This document shows positions 44,531-56,029 of a stretch of DNA of 64,000 nt, piece after piece (the first letter of the stretch is position 1; every line of letters starts with the position of its first letter). Source of the DNA: Rhineura floridana (taxonomy: Eukaryota > Chordata > Lepidosauria > Squamata > Rhineuridae). The DNA is taken from NCBI RefSeq assembly GCF_030035675.1, contig NC_084481.1, positions 233,522,927 to 233,586,926 on the forward strand. The letters run 5' to 3'. A program made the position numbers and the translations under genes. The notes under the pieces were generated by a model. That model was not told the origin of the DNA, did no database searches, and worked only from the letters and a program-made list of their open reading frames with translations.

Positions 44531-46585
44531 CGGTAGAAGGCCACCAGCGGAGGTGGGTATATTTTCACAAGCCTGCAACGGCATCATTCAAGCCAAGCAT
44601 GTTCTCTTCAGGCCCATCCAACAGATGTCCCAGTTGGCTTCTGCAAGCTCGTCGCTTGCTTTCTGCGCACGTCCTTTCCCTCTAACATCCCCAGGTAAAG
44701 GACCATGTGGAGATATCCAATGTGCGAGCCGTCACTGCATGAGACATTCTGCTGCAGTTTTCTACAACTGTAGCAGCAATTCCAGATGCACTGGGAATTC
44801 TGCCCTGGTACTCAAAGGCAAGGTTGGGAATCTAGGCAACTTGCGTCATGGGCTGTTCAGGAGCTATAGGCTCTTCCCGTTTGTTTGCAAGAACTGTTCG
44901 GATTTTATAGGCAGCCGTATCCAAATAAGGTACTGAAACCAGAGGGCTCAGAAGGCAACATAAATTACATCAGGCAGACCTGGCTTCAGTTGAGCTACTG
45001 GACCTGACAGCCTTATGGCACTCTGCCTTTTTCTCCCTACGAGTTTGGTATAAGAGAGCTGCTTTCCCTTTGTGCTGTGCTTCTCAGTGCCTCAGTGTCA
45101 CAGCCAGGCTGAATATTTTATAACAAATGGCCAGTTTCTGATCCATATTGGTCATTTTACGTTACAGGCATTGCTTATGCAAAGTGATAGCTTTCATAAT
45201 GGCCAGTTACTGACTTTAGGGGGGGCATACAGGGTTTGGTGGGCTCTCGGGCACCAGGCTGTCAGTGGCCCCCCTCCCTCTCCACCACAGACACCCCCTC
45301 ATGATGGGACCCTTCCTCTATTATGGCTCAGGACAGATGCTCCTGCTTTCGCTGCCCCCCCATCCTCCAACACCAGGGGTGGAGAACCTCAGGCCTGGGA
45401 CCTAAGGTGGCCCTCCAGACATCTCGGTTTGATCCTCAGGACTCTCTTCAGATCAGGCACCCAACCAGAGATGTGAAGGCCTGGGAAAACCCTTCCCCCC
45501 CCCAATTTGTTTTTTTCTGGGCCTTCATATCTCTATATCATGCCCAGTCCATACCCCCTCAGTGGTTCTGCTCTGCACCCTCCTCGAGTGCTCTTGCCTG
45601 GCTGCAGTAAGTCCTTGAATGGTCACAGTGCTTCTTGTCTGCCTGATTGGAGGATGGAGAGACAGGAGTGGGCAGAGTCTGACTTTTGCATGGCTAGAGC
45701 ATAGCCTACTGTACAAAGGTAAGCGTCACATCCATTGCTCCGCCCACTTCTGCTTCCAGCCCCGCCCATTCCTGGCACACAGCCCCTGGAAGGTTGCCCA
45801 CAACAGAAGACTGGCTAAAATCAAGGGCAGAGAACCTAAGGCCAGGGCATGTGGTCCTTAACTCCCTCCAGCTAAATCAATGGGACTTGCATGCTCTTCA
45901 CTTTGACCAGATCATGCCCGCTGTGTCGCAGTTTTCAGATTGAACAGCTAGGATTTTCCAAATTGGACATTCTCTCCTTAAAACCGGAGAATCGTGCAGT
46001 CTTAGCCCTGGGGTGGCCCGTGATGCTGTCACAGATGGGAAAGCAATACGAACAATCACTTGTTCAAGGGGTGGCAACGTCAGGCACAAAAGGGAACAAG
46101 AACCTTGTGGTTAGACCACAGACCTCGGAAATAGGAAATGCGGCTTCCTCTGTCAGTACCTAGCTTTGCCACAGATTTCTGCAGGGCATGGAGTCCAGCC
46201 AACCCACTCGTGGCCTCTGTGAAGGTTTGCAGTCAAGTAGCACACTCTAAGATGTATTATTTGTCCAGAGGGAAGGAGACTGAATGGGCAGCCGTGGGTC
46301 TGCTGCACCTCTTGAAAACGAAAGAACGAGCATCCTTTTTCCTTCACAGGTTGCAGCTGTGGCTTTTCAGACTGCCTTTCTACAGGAACTGAACTTTTTC
46401 CCCCCATGGATTTTGAGAAGAAGAGCAGAGGTAAGTCCAACAATAATATCAAGCACACTCGCATAAGATAAATGAACATGAAAAGGTAGCCATGTTGGCC
46501 TTCAGAAAAAAACCAAAATTAGGACAATACCAATACCTTTATTAGTACCATTAACATGTCACAAGCTTTATCTTTATCAGTCTGA
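44531..46585. other. Unassigned, with hAT-like MITE traces
   Basis: caggggtggagaacctcagg at 45372 and agggcagagaacctaaggcc at 45823 look like ends of CAGGGGTGGGGAAC-type MITEs. I see no partner arms I trust. Frames here have no homology. Confidence 0.35.
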
Positions 46586-46715
46586 GCCAGCCTTTGCCAA
46601 TTTGGTGCCCTCCAGATATTTTGGACTACAGTTCCCAACAGCCTCAGCCAGCACGGCCATACTGACTGGGGTTTAATGGGAACTTGGCACCAGGTTGCAA
46701 AGGTGGTCTAGATGG
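46586..46715. mobile_element. Fold-back MITE (TTGGTGCCCTCCAG family)
   Basis: ccaatttggtgccctccaga at the left and ggaacttggcaccaggttgc at the right; ggactacagttcccaacagc inside. Confidence 0.6.
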
Positions 46716-46851
46716 TAAACAAAGCAAGGGATGGAGAGGGAAAAGCCTGGCTGATGGTGCAGTGCAAGCATTCAAATGAGGCTCTGTTAGGTACTGTGCA
46801 GATTTTAGGTTGCATCTGAGCCTGCTGTGAGGAAGCAACATAAAATGGTTG

Positions 46852-48440
46852 ACATCATAGAATCATAGAGTTGGAAGGGGCCTTGTAGGCCATCGAGTCC
46901 AACCCCCTACTCACAGCAGGAAATCTACAGCTAGAGCATCTCCCGCAGATAGCTGTCCAGCCTCTGCTTGAAGACATCCAGCGAAGGGGATCCCACCACC
47001 TCCCTAGGCAGTCGGTTCCATTGCCGAACTGCCCTTACTGTTAAGAAGTTCCTTCTAATGTCCAATCTGAATCTACGCTCCTGCAACTTAAAACCATTAG
47101 ACCTAGTCCTACCCTCTGGGGCAGCAGAGAACAAATCTGTACCCTCCTCTATGTGACAGCCCTTCAGGTACTTAAGAGTGCAATCATGTCACCCCTCAGC
47201 CTTCTCTTCACCAGACTGAACATGCCAAGTTCCTTCAACCTTTCCTCATAAGACTTGTTCTCCATACCGGCTATCATCCTTGTCGCCCTTTTCTGAACCC
47301 GCTCTAACTTGTCTGTATCTTTCTTAAAATGAGGCGCCCAGAACTGAATGCAGTATTCCAGATGAGGCCTGACTAATGCAGAATATAGTGGGACTATTAC
47401 TTCCCTCGACCTGGAAACTATAGCTCTGTTTATGCATCCCAAAACCGCGTTTGCCTTTTTTGCCGCAGCATCACACTGCTGGGTCATGTTCAACTTGCGA
47501 TCCACTACAATTCCAAGGTCCTTCTCACACGCACTACTGCTAAGCCGGGTATTTCCCATCCTGTACCCATGCATTTTGTTTTTGTGGCCTAAATGCAGAA
47601 TCCTGCATTTGTCTTTATTGAATGTCATTTTATTAATTTCAGCCCAATGTTCTAGTCTATCCAGGTCCCTTTGGATTTTATTCCTGTCTTCCATTGTGTT
47701 AGCTATCCCACCCAGTTTCGTATCATCCACAAACTTCATAAGGCTTCCCTCCACCCCGTCATCTAAGTCATTGATAAAAATGTTGAAGAGTATCGGCCCC
47801 AGGACAGAACCCTGTGGCACTCCACTCGAGACCTCCGTCCAGTCCGAAGCAGAGCCACCGACGACCACTCTTTGAGTACGGTTTTCCAACCAGTTGTGAA
47901 TCCACCTGACAGTATTTCCATGTAGTTCGCATTTGACGAGTTTGCTAATCAAAAGGTCGTGGGGGACTTTGTCAAACGCTTTGCTGAAATCTAGATAGAT
48001 GACATCTACAGCATTTCCACCATCTACTAAGCTAGTGACCCAATCAAAAAAAGAGATGAGATTAGTCTGACAGGATTTTTTCTTGACAAACCCATGCTGG
48101 CTCCTTCTAATCACAGCATTGTCATCTAGATAGTTGCCAATGGACTCTTTTATTATCCGTTCTAATATCTTTCCCGGTATTGAAGTCAGACTGACCGGCC
48201 TGTAATTCCCCAGATCTTCTTTTTTACTCTTTTTAAAGAGCAGGACGACGTTTGCCCGTCTCCAATTCTCCGGCACCTCTCCCGTTCTCCAGGATTTCTC
48301 AAAGATGATGGCAAGAGGTTCCGAGAGTACATCCGCAAGTTCCTTCAATACTCGGAGTTGCAGTTCATCAGGCCCTGGAGATTTGAACTCATTTAGGTTA
48401 ACTAGGTATTCCCTACTCCCGTACTTGAAAATACAAAACC
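46852..48440 (-). mobile_element. CR1 LINE, reverse transcriptase to 3' end
   Basis: A 426-residue minus-strand frame (47164-48444) reads KSPGPDELQLRVLKELADVL, KEDLGNYRPVSLTSIPGKIL, DVIYLDFSKAFDKVPHDLL (motif A intact), GVPQGSVLGPILFNIFINDL and MKFVDDTKLGG. The C-terminus follows after a frame break near 47134-47164: FRLDIRRNFLTVRAVRQWNR, LPREVVGSPSLDVFKQRL. The 3' end carries tagaatcatagagttggaag (46858), the classic CR1 end. 5' truncated before the endonuclease. It is a different CR1 lineage from the copy at 29.8-32.4 kb, since the two 3' ends differ. Confidence 0.92.
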
Positions 48441-49580
48441 CCATCTGTTACCCAGGTCTGTCTCCATCCTTAGGCAGAACACACAGGTTCCTTGGTAGGT
48501 GGGCAACACAAATAAAGAGAAACTTAAGCAGTCTTTTCTTAACAAAAGTGGAGATTAATTTTAGGTGGTGTGCTAGGTAAAAAAACCAAAAAGGGTAGCT
48601 TTACCTAGCAGCTGGAGGGAATGTTCCCTCGGGGAGGGGGAGGTCCCACCTTCAGGTTATATGAAGAACCTCTTCCACCAGCTGGGGATCCTGCCCTTGA
48701 ATGGTTAGATCTAGTATTTTTTCTCTCCTGCAACAGCTTCTCTCCAAAGCTTCCAAAGGGAGCGGGGTAGCTAGAAACCCATCTCCCATGGTGTCACTTG
48801 CCAGGGAGAACCTTTCCAGGGCTTTGCATCTGGCTCTTTGACTCCCCAGATGAAGAGGTTATAACACAAAGGTTATTTCCATAGTGTGTGAACCTCTGTG
48901 AGTCTGGCAGTCATTTACAGGAGGCCTTGGGTATGAAAGGCTTTCGTATGAGAGCAGGCTCCTTAATGACTTGGACACCAACAGCTGGATCTGTTTGCAG
49001 ATCAAACACATCCCATGAACTGCCTTGTTTGCTTGTTTGCTGGGCCCCGACAAGCCATTGAAGTTGCTCTTTTGCTTGATTGCATGGGTTGCAAGGCGAC
49101 CCAGTGTGCTTCCTAAGACACTTCCATAGGATGCGAGAGAGCAATTTGGTGGCTCTGTCCCTTAAAGGAAGAATTAATGGCTCCCTCTGCTCTGGATCTT
49201 GGGACACCTTAAAGAGAACAGACCGATAGTGGCAGGAGCTTTCGTGGACTTGAGGCCACTTGGTCCAACAAATGAAATGTTGTCTCAGCTGGCAGCTTAG
49301 ACAGACATTAGATTAGACAGAAGGGCAGGCAGATGGGGGGGGATGCTAACTAGTAAATCCATGATATGAAAGAGAGACAGGAGGTCTATGACATTTCCAG
49401 GGAAAAGGCCAACAAATGTGTACAAGATAAGAACTGCGACCCTTTCACAACTGCAGTTATGAACAGTAATACTCTCTGTCCAGCTATGCTCTGCTATCAG
49501 CTCTGGAAAGTTTAAAAACTCAACGTTTAATAGAATAGAATAGGTTGTAGGGCAGGGCATTCAGAGCTCAAGTTCCTCAG
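48441..49580. other. Unassigned; possible LTR-like piece
   Basis: 48446-48866 begins TGTTACCC and ends TATAACA, which could be LTR termini, but the flanks (ccatc, caaag) do not match and no internal region is seen. The remainder is not recognised. Confidence 0.25.
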
Positions 49581-49582
49581 CC

Positions 49583-50005
49583 AGGGGTGGGGAACCTCTG
49601 GCCTGTGGGCCAATGTTGGCCCACCAGGGGGTCCAAGATGGCCCATCAGCTGACACATCTGGGTGACGTCCTCTAATGGGTGGGAGAGCATCAGCTAGTT
49701 CAGTCGTGCTCTGCATGCCTGTGTCCCATGCTGGGAACAGGCACGTGCAGCCAAAGCGCAGTGTGAGGTTTTCAGAGGTTCAAAGGGCAACATGTGGATG
49801 TTTGTGCAAAGACTTTCAAGGAGTCCTGCATTGCGCTTTGAAGTTCCAACAGTCTGGACCTCCTTACCAGCTTCACCTTACATCATGATGTCATCAGTTG
49901 ATGGGTAAGTGGGCGGCCCCCTCACCTGTCCAGTTTGGCTCTCTAGGGGTGGGGAGATAAGGATCTGGCCCACCAGCCAGAAAATGTTCCCCACTCCTGA
50001 CTGAA
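49583..50005. mobile_element. hAT-like MITE, CAGGGGTGGGGAACC ends
   Basis: The left end caggggtggggaacctctgg pairs with the right end aaaatgttccccactcctg. About 420 bp, no transposase. An 8-bp duplication is not evident. Confidence 0.6.
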
Positions 50006-50082
50006 CCATAGCACTATATCAGCTCTTCTAGAAAGCAGGCTTATTTAAAACGCATGCTTTAAAACATTCAAATAGCAGCTCT

Positions 50083-50783
50083 CTATACAGAACTCATCAT
50101 ACGGAAAGAGGGATTGGACCAGGATGAAGGAGGTGTGAAAACTGGAGGAAGAAATATCAATAATTTAAGATATGCAGACGATACCATACTCTTAGCAGAA
50201 ACCAGTAATGATTTGAAACGAATGCTGATGAAAGTTAAAGAGGAAAGCACAAAAGCTGGACTACAGCTGAACGTCAAGAAGACTAAAGTAATTATAACAG
50301 AAGATTTATGGAACTTCAAAGTTGACAATGAGGACATTGAACTTGTCAAGGATTATCAATACTTTGGCACAGTCGTTAACCAAAATGGAGACAATAGTAT
50401 TCCCGATCTCTATGTATGGATGTGAAAGTTGGTCAGTGAAAAAGGAGGATATGAGATGTGGTGCTGGAGGAGAACTTTGTGCATACCATGGACCGCTAAA
50501 AAGACAAATAATTGGGTGTTAGAACAAATTAAACCAGAACTGTCACTAGAAACTAAAATGATGAAACTGAGGTTATCGTACTTTGGACACATCGTGAGAA
50601 GACGTGATTCCCTAGAAAAGACCATAATGCTGGGAAAAACAGAAGGGAGTAGAAAATGAGGAAGGCCAAACAAGAGATGGATTGATCCCATAAAGGAAGC
50701 CACAGACCTGAACTTACACAATCTGAACAGGGTGGTTTATAACAGATGCTATTGGAGGTCACTGATTCATAGGGTCACCAAAT
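50083..50783 (+). mobile_element. RTE-BovB LINE, 3' portion with palm
   Basis: Encodes LDQDEGGVKTGGRNINNLRY, ADDTILLAETSNDLKRMLMK (YADD present), KVDNEDIELVKDYQYFGTVV and then, after a deletion of about 130 bp following NGDNS, SMYGCESWSVKKE and IKPELSLETKMMKLRLSYFG. The copy is interrupted at 50784 by a hAT-like element and ends at 51187-51230. Confidence 0.88.
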
Positions 50784-51186
50784 CAGGGCTGGCCCCTGGC
50801 ATGCCAGGGCCATTGGGCACCAGTCTGCCCTGGGCCCTGGCACCCCCACACTCGCCCCACCTACCTACCTACCTACCAGGTGGGCAGTGGAGTGGGACGT
50901 CAGGCGGGCAAGTGAGTGGGTGGGGAGGTGGGGCGAGTGAGTAAGCAGGAGGGCGGGGGGAGGGTGAGTGTGTGGGGTGAGAGGGCGAGTGAGCGGGGTG
51001 AGAGGGTGAGTGAGCAAGCAGGCACGGGGAAGGGTGAGTGAGCGAGTGGGCAGGCAGAGCCCTCCCTGCAATCTGCGGCAGGGAGGCTGCCGTGGAAAGG
51101 GAGCGCTACTCCCCCACCATAACACCCTGTGGGCCATGGGGCCCTTTCCCAGGGCCCCACCTGGCCACCCTTTGGAACTGGTCCTG
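50784..51186. mobile_element. GC-rich hAT-like MITE inside BovB
   Basis: Starts cagggctggcccctgg and ends ggaactggtcctg (inverted copy caggaccagttcc). Flanking BovB sequence gtcacca...at on the left and gttgccat on the right corresponds to a single gtcaccat in other BovB copies, fitting an 8-bp duplication. No transposase. The middle is a GAGT-rich minisatellite. Confidence 0.65.
50900..51057. repeat. GAGT/GGGTGAGT-rich degenerate minisatellite
   Basis: Variations of gggtgagtgagc recur about ten times. It makes up much of the hAT-like element's core. Reversed it is CACT-rich, giving long spurious frames. Confidence 0.7.
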
Positions 51187-51230
51187 GTTGCCATAAGTCG
51201 TAATTGACTTGAAGGCACATAACAACAACA
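51187..51230 (+). mobile_element. RTE-BovB LINE, tail after the hAT insertion
   Basis: ccataagtcgtaattgactt then gaaggcacataacaacaac: the last bases of the BovB copy at 50083. Confidence 0.85.
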
Positions 51231-51234
51231 TGTG

Positions 51235-51340
51235 TGGATAATAGGTTGCTTTTAACTGTTTTTAATTATGTTTTTTAGAACTGTTGTAACCTTTCCTGGG
51301 ACCTTTGGGTGAAGGAAGGGTAATAAATTCTAATTCTTAT
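51235..51340 (+). mobile_element. L2-type 3' end fragment
   Basis: tgcttttaactgtttttaat then cctgggacctttgggtgaag and aagggtaataaattctaatt, a diverged L2-like end. Confidence 0.4.
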
Positions 51341-52774
51341 TCTAGTAGTGATTGCAGCGGGTGGGGAGATTTAACCCTTTCCTCCCCTGCTGCAATCCCG
51401 ATGAAATCCATCCCTGTTTGCATCTGGAGGGAAAGTACAATTTCCTGTTGCATCTGGGGGTTAGGCTCTAGTGCAGGAAGGGGGAAAAGGTTAAACACCT
51501 TCTGTGAACCTGATTATTTTCAGCCCGCCTGTTGCTATTTGCATTAAAAAAAAAAAAAAGCATTTGAAATGCATACTAGATGTCTAGTTTTGTCATAAGA
51601 TGAACCATTGAACTGCCCCTACAAGTGGCTCAGGGGTCCAGCAGTAGGTGTTTTGGTCAGCTCTAATCCACCTTCACCTGCCCCCCCCGGCATTGCCTGT
51701 GTTCTCCAGCGGCGACCAAAAATACAAGATGGAAACAGACGAATGCATGATGATGTCCCATCATTTGTTCCCAAAACCATTTCCACCACATTACCGGGAG
51801 AGGAGGATTATCTCCAGGTGTTGTTGGTGTTTCAAACATGTGGCGTCGTATTTCATTCTCCCCCAAGAAAACTTGAAGCCAGAATTCCTTGTCTTCTAAG
51901 ATTTTCAAAACTCAGAGGGCAACAGTATGTCAATATACAGACTTAATATACAGATGTAACATTTTGCATCCTTTTTCAGATTGTTTTGATCCCTGACTCA
52001 TGCCTCTGGAAGACTTTTTGCAACTCCACCCAGGAGGAGTAACTGTTGTTTAATAATTTTCCGTTATTAAATGAAATACCAAAGTAGGAGTAGTGGTGAG
52101 GGGGGGTGGAAGTGAGCAAACACCATCCAAATTTGGGGCACGCTTGCTGTATCTGGTGCCACGTTTCTCAGAAATATTTTGTTTCAAAACAAAATTTTTG
52201 TTTTGTTTTGTTTCTGTCCTGCACAAGGCCAGCAGTGTAAAACAGAACAACCGGCTTTGGAACAATAAATGGAATACATCTATTTACTGTGTGATTAATT
52301 CAGTAATTTCATTGGTATTGAATGATTCTGTGTGATTAAGGCATTCAAATGGTTCTTCTCAGACTTGGCCTTAGCTGCCGTCTCAGCTGAAACAAGAAAG
52401 TCTTACAGCACTTCCAGGGCATGTTCAGCCTCAGGCTTTGGTGGACCCGCCGGACCTGGAAGTTGCACTGAGGGGGGAGGGACTTCATCTCTTGGTGTAT
52501 GTGGGCGGGAACATTCAAAAAAGGGATCTTGATTGATCTCAGTGCTTGAATGGAGGAAAGGCAAGCAGGTGGTCTTGGATGTATGGGAGAGACCAAGAAA
52601 CAAAGGCAATTAAATGTAAAGGCAATAAAGTGTGTGAAATTTGCACTTTCTGAAATAACATGAGAACTAAATGCAGCCATCCTTTGAAATTTGCACTTAT
52701 CTGAATTTTGTGATGCAGCTCTTCAACCAACCAATATTTCCAAAAAATCATCTATTTGGGGAAAATATGTATAA
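51341..52774. other. Unassigned sequence
   Basis: An A-run at 51546-51559 is present. Open frames such as 51608-51946 have no recognisable homology. Confidence 0.3.
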
Positions 52775-53160
52775 CCATGAATGGAAGTGCACTGCCTTCA
52801 AGTCGATCCTGACTTATGGCGACCCTATGAATAGGGATTTATGGTCAGCGGTATTCAGAGGGGGTTTCCCATTGCCTCCCTCTGAGGCTAGTCCTCCCCA
52901 GCTGGCTAGGGCCTGCTCAGCTTGCCACAGCTGCACAAGCCAGCCCCTTCCTTGTCCGCAACTGCCAGCTGGGGGGCAACTGGGCTCCTTGGGACTCTGC
53001 AGTTTGCCCACGGCTGCACAGGTGGCAGGGCACGTAACCCCTGAGCCACTCCCTGTGGGGTGATCTTTAGCTGGCCCTTGACACCCAGGAGACACGAGCG
53101 GGGATTTGAACTCACAGACTCTGGACTCCCAGCCAGGCTCTCCTCCCCACTGTGCAATAC
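52775..53160 (-). mobile_element. Long Sauria-type SINE
   Basis: The reversed tail (gcactgccttcaagtcgatc ctgacttatggcgacc) and reversed head (gatttgaactcacagactct) lie about 380 bp apart, where the other copies span about 220 bp. Extra GC-rich sequence lies in the body (52890-53080). Confidence 0.65.
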
Positions 53161-53439
53161 CAGCTGTATAAAAATGAATATGTTAGTGAAAATAACATAC
53201 AAAAATGCATTATGACAAATTAGCACTAAAATGCTTTACACAAAAATTGCAAATTGCTGCAGAAACCTGAGAAACTGAATTTAAGACTGGGAAAATGAGA
53301 AATGGAGAGAACCAAAACTGCCAGGTTCTTCCATCCCTAGAGGTGAGGAACTTTTTTTTTTTTTAATGAAGGGCTGTTGACCCACCGGAAAAATGAAGTG
53401 GGGGCCAGAGCCATTGCTGGGTGGAGGAGCAAACACCAA
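53161..53439. other. Unassigned sequence
   Basis: No element recognised. Confidence 0.3.
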
Positions 53440-53775
53440 AAGTGGTCCACCCTATGAGGAAAAGTTACAACATATACAGCTTTTTAGTTTAGAGAAAAGG
53501 AGAGTAAGAGGAGACACGATAAGAGATGCATAAAATTATGCATGGCATGGAGAAAGTGGACAGAGAAAAGTTTACTCCTTTCTCATAAGTCTAGAACTTG
53601 TGGATGTTCAGTGAAGCTTAATGTGGGTAGATTCAGGACAGACAAAAGAAAGGAGTTCTTCATGCAGCGCATGAGTTGAACTCCGGAATTTACTCCCGCA
53701 AGAGGCAGTATTTAAGGCCACCAGCTTGGACAGCTTTAAAAGATTAGACAAATTCATGGAGGTTAAAGCTGTCAG
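53440..53775 (+). mobile_element. CR1/L3 LINE, C-terminal fragment
   Basis: caccctatgaggaaaagtta, gtttagagaaaaggagagta and cagctttaaaagattagaca match the region of the 29.8-kb CR1 coding for LPYEERLQHL, FSLEKRRVRGD and DGFKRRLDKFME. Decayed by indels. It is interrupted by the hAT-like element at 53776. Confidence 0.85.
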
Positions 53776-54188
53776 CAGTAGTGCAGTGGCACATTCAGAA
53801 GTGCAGGGTCCCTTCATGGTAGTTTCAGCCATGCCCCTTCCTTCCCATCCTCACCCTTTTTGCTGCTGGGTTGAGAATGAGATCCTTGTTAATGCCTTCT
53901 CCACAACAACAGACATCCCTAGGAGCCAATCAGCATGAAAGGCGAGTGTTAGCTACTGAAAAGAGTCTTCTCTGTGGCTGACTCACCTCCTTTCACTCTG
54001 ATTGGCTCCAATCAGTAGGAAAGGACAATGAAGCATCTTAGAAAACTCTTTTCAGAGGCTAACACACTCCCCCCTTTCATGATGATTGGCTCATACGATG
54101 TTGAAAACACAGGGACCCTGCTGGGACCCCGCTCCCAAAAAAGTAAGAGGTCTAAGACTCCCTGAGCTTCTGAATGACTATACCCCTG
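53776..54188. mobile_element. hAT-like MITE inside CR1
   Basis: Left end cagtagtgcagtggcacatt cagaagtgcaggg; the inverted right end reads caggggtatagtcattcaga agctcaggg. An 8-bp duplication flanks it: gctgtcag (53768-53775) and gctgccag (54189-54196). Removing the element restores the CR1 sequence gtcag-tggctactagcc. 413 bp with no transposase; a relative lies at 29218-29588. Confidence 0.85.
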
Positions 54189-54240
54189 GCTGCCAGTGGC
54201 TACTAGCCATGATGGCTGTATTCTGCCTCCAGAGGGTTGT
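54189..54240 (+). mobile_element. CR1/L3 LINE, continuation
   Basis: tggctactagccatgatggc tgtattctgcctcc matches the CR1 end just after its stop codon at 32191. Confidence 0.8.
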
Positions 54241-54315
54241 TAATTGAAAATGGCCAATCCATGTTGTGGACAGAGTGGTGCTTTTGGATTTAGGACTTCT
54301 GGGTTCACATCACTG

Positions 54316-54562
54316 CAGGGCCGGCACAAGACACTGCTGCCTGAAGCAGAGCAAACAGCAACACACACACCTCTCCAGTGCATAGTACCCAAGCCAAGCC
54401 AGCTGATTTGGGCACCTGAGGCAGAAAATCCTAATAGTTCCTCTCCTTCCTGGCAGTAAAATTAAGATAATAAGGCACTACAGAACTAACAACCTTTTCT
54501 CCTTTTACAATATTCACAGTTAGGTGGCTGCCTCACTCTGCCTTACGTTAGGGCCGGCCGTG
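54316..54562. mobile_element. hAT-like MITE, CAGGGCCGGC ends
   Basis: Left end cagggccggcacaagacact, right end acgttagggccggccgtg (inverted, slightly changed). Internal gctgcctgaagcagag pairs with gtggctgcctcactctgcct. No 8-bp duplication seen. Confidence 0.5.
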
Positions 54563-55839
54563 TGGTTCGTGAAGGGAATTTTTAATGAATGTTTTAGGCT
54601 GTCTCTTGTAAACCACTTGGAGGCCTTTAGTTTGAGTAAGCCATATATACATGTTGTCAATCAGTCCAGTCTGTCCTGCAGCTGCCCGTTTACCAAGGAA
54701 TCAGTATAATCTGGAGTCTGTCTTAGTAAATAATTGTCCTGATTTCACCCGTTTCGTCTCTTTTGAAGGCCTTGTTAATGTGTCAGCCTACATTGCTGGA
54801 GTCTTCACGCTCTAGGATTCTCTGCAAGTTAATTCTGTTCGCGGTGATGAGACTGGTGGACGCCTTTCACCTTTAACATACATGCATGTAAACATATATG
54901 AGCATTAAGATGCTCTTTAGCACTGGCTTTTGCACGTCATTGTTTTCTGTAGCTGTTCCATTTTTTTACCTACTTGTATTTTATTTTGTTGTTAAGTTGC
55001 TTGGAGACAAACAAATGCAATAAAAGAAGTGTCCACATTTCATGCAGGCGTTCTGTGGCATGTCTGTGGTTCTATGGCTGGAGATGGGAGATGTCACGTC
55101 CATTGCATTAAATATTCATATTTAATCTTATTTGTGTTTTAATTGCTGCTTTTGTTTCTTAAACACTATATTTTATTGTTTTGCCATTAGAAATTCTATG
55201 GAATATAGAATAAAATAAAATACAGTATAGAATAAATAAAAGCAGTAAAAAATGCAATTAAAAATCATACGCCATCTAGCACAGCACATTGCAATTGCTA
55301 CAACAGGCAGAAGAACACCGTGAATGGGTCCTCCAAGACCCTCAGTGACATTCAAGTGGTCCGTGGAAAACAAAGGTTGGGAACGGCAATCAATCAATAT
55401 TTTCACATTCTGGTGAAGCTCAATTTTACAGTCTTTCAACAAAGACTGTAGGAGAATGATAGTCTTCTTAGCATAACCTAAGAGCAGGCGCTTTCTGACC
55501 TCATCAAAACAGCAAAGGAAACATGATCCCAGAGAAAATGAACACAGGAAGAGAGGTTTCAATCACATGTGACAGAGTGGAGGACTTGGACACTTGTCCT
55601 TCTTATGACAAAGGGTAGGGGAATTACAAGCCCAGCCCTATTTTAATTCAAAAAATGTTGAAGGATGTGACTGGGTGACTTTGGGTCAATCACCCTCTCC
55701 CAGCCAGCTGTTCTACAAAGGAGTTGTGAGGTTCCAGGGGAATAAAGCCCATGCATACTGCCTTGAAATAGTTTTTGGAGGCTGACAGGGCCCCTAATTC
55801 TGGGAGCTGCATACTCCACCCTACATGCAAAGCATGGGG
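54563..55839. other. Unassigned sequence
   Basis: A minus-strand frame at 55173-55562 is open for 129 codons but resembles nothing I know. AT-rich. Confidence 0.3.
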
Positions 55840-56016
55840 AGGAACATAGGTGTATTGGCTCAACTGGCTCACTGTTGTCTTCACTGCCTGGCCATGGCTC
55901 TCCAGGGTTTCAGACAAGGGTCTCTCCCAACTTTACCTGGAGATGTTGGGGATTAAACCCTGGACCTTCTGCATGCAAACCAGAAGCTCTACAGTTGACC
56001 TACAGCTCTTCCCCAT
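55840..56016 (-). mobile_element. tRNA-derived SINE
   Basis: ggctctccagggtttcagac, tctctcccaactttacctgg and a reversed tRNA-like head (ccctggaccttctgcatgca). Same family as 22434. Confidence 0.65.
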
Positions 56017-56029
56017 CATACCTGACCCT

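Noticed and set aside
48446-48866. Solo LTR with TGTT...AACA ends
   Set aside because: Flanking 5-mers do not match, no poly(A)/TATA layout is convincing, and no relative was found in the window.
50865-51220. Minus-strand frames rich in Leu, Thr, Pro, His
   Set aside because: They are translations of the GAGT minisatellite inside the hAT-like element.
55173-55562. 129-codon minus-strand frame
   Set aside because: No recognisable motif and an AT-rich, low-information C-terminus; not called as a gene.
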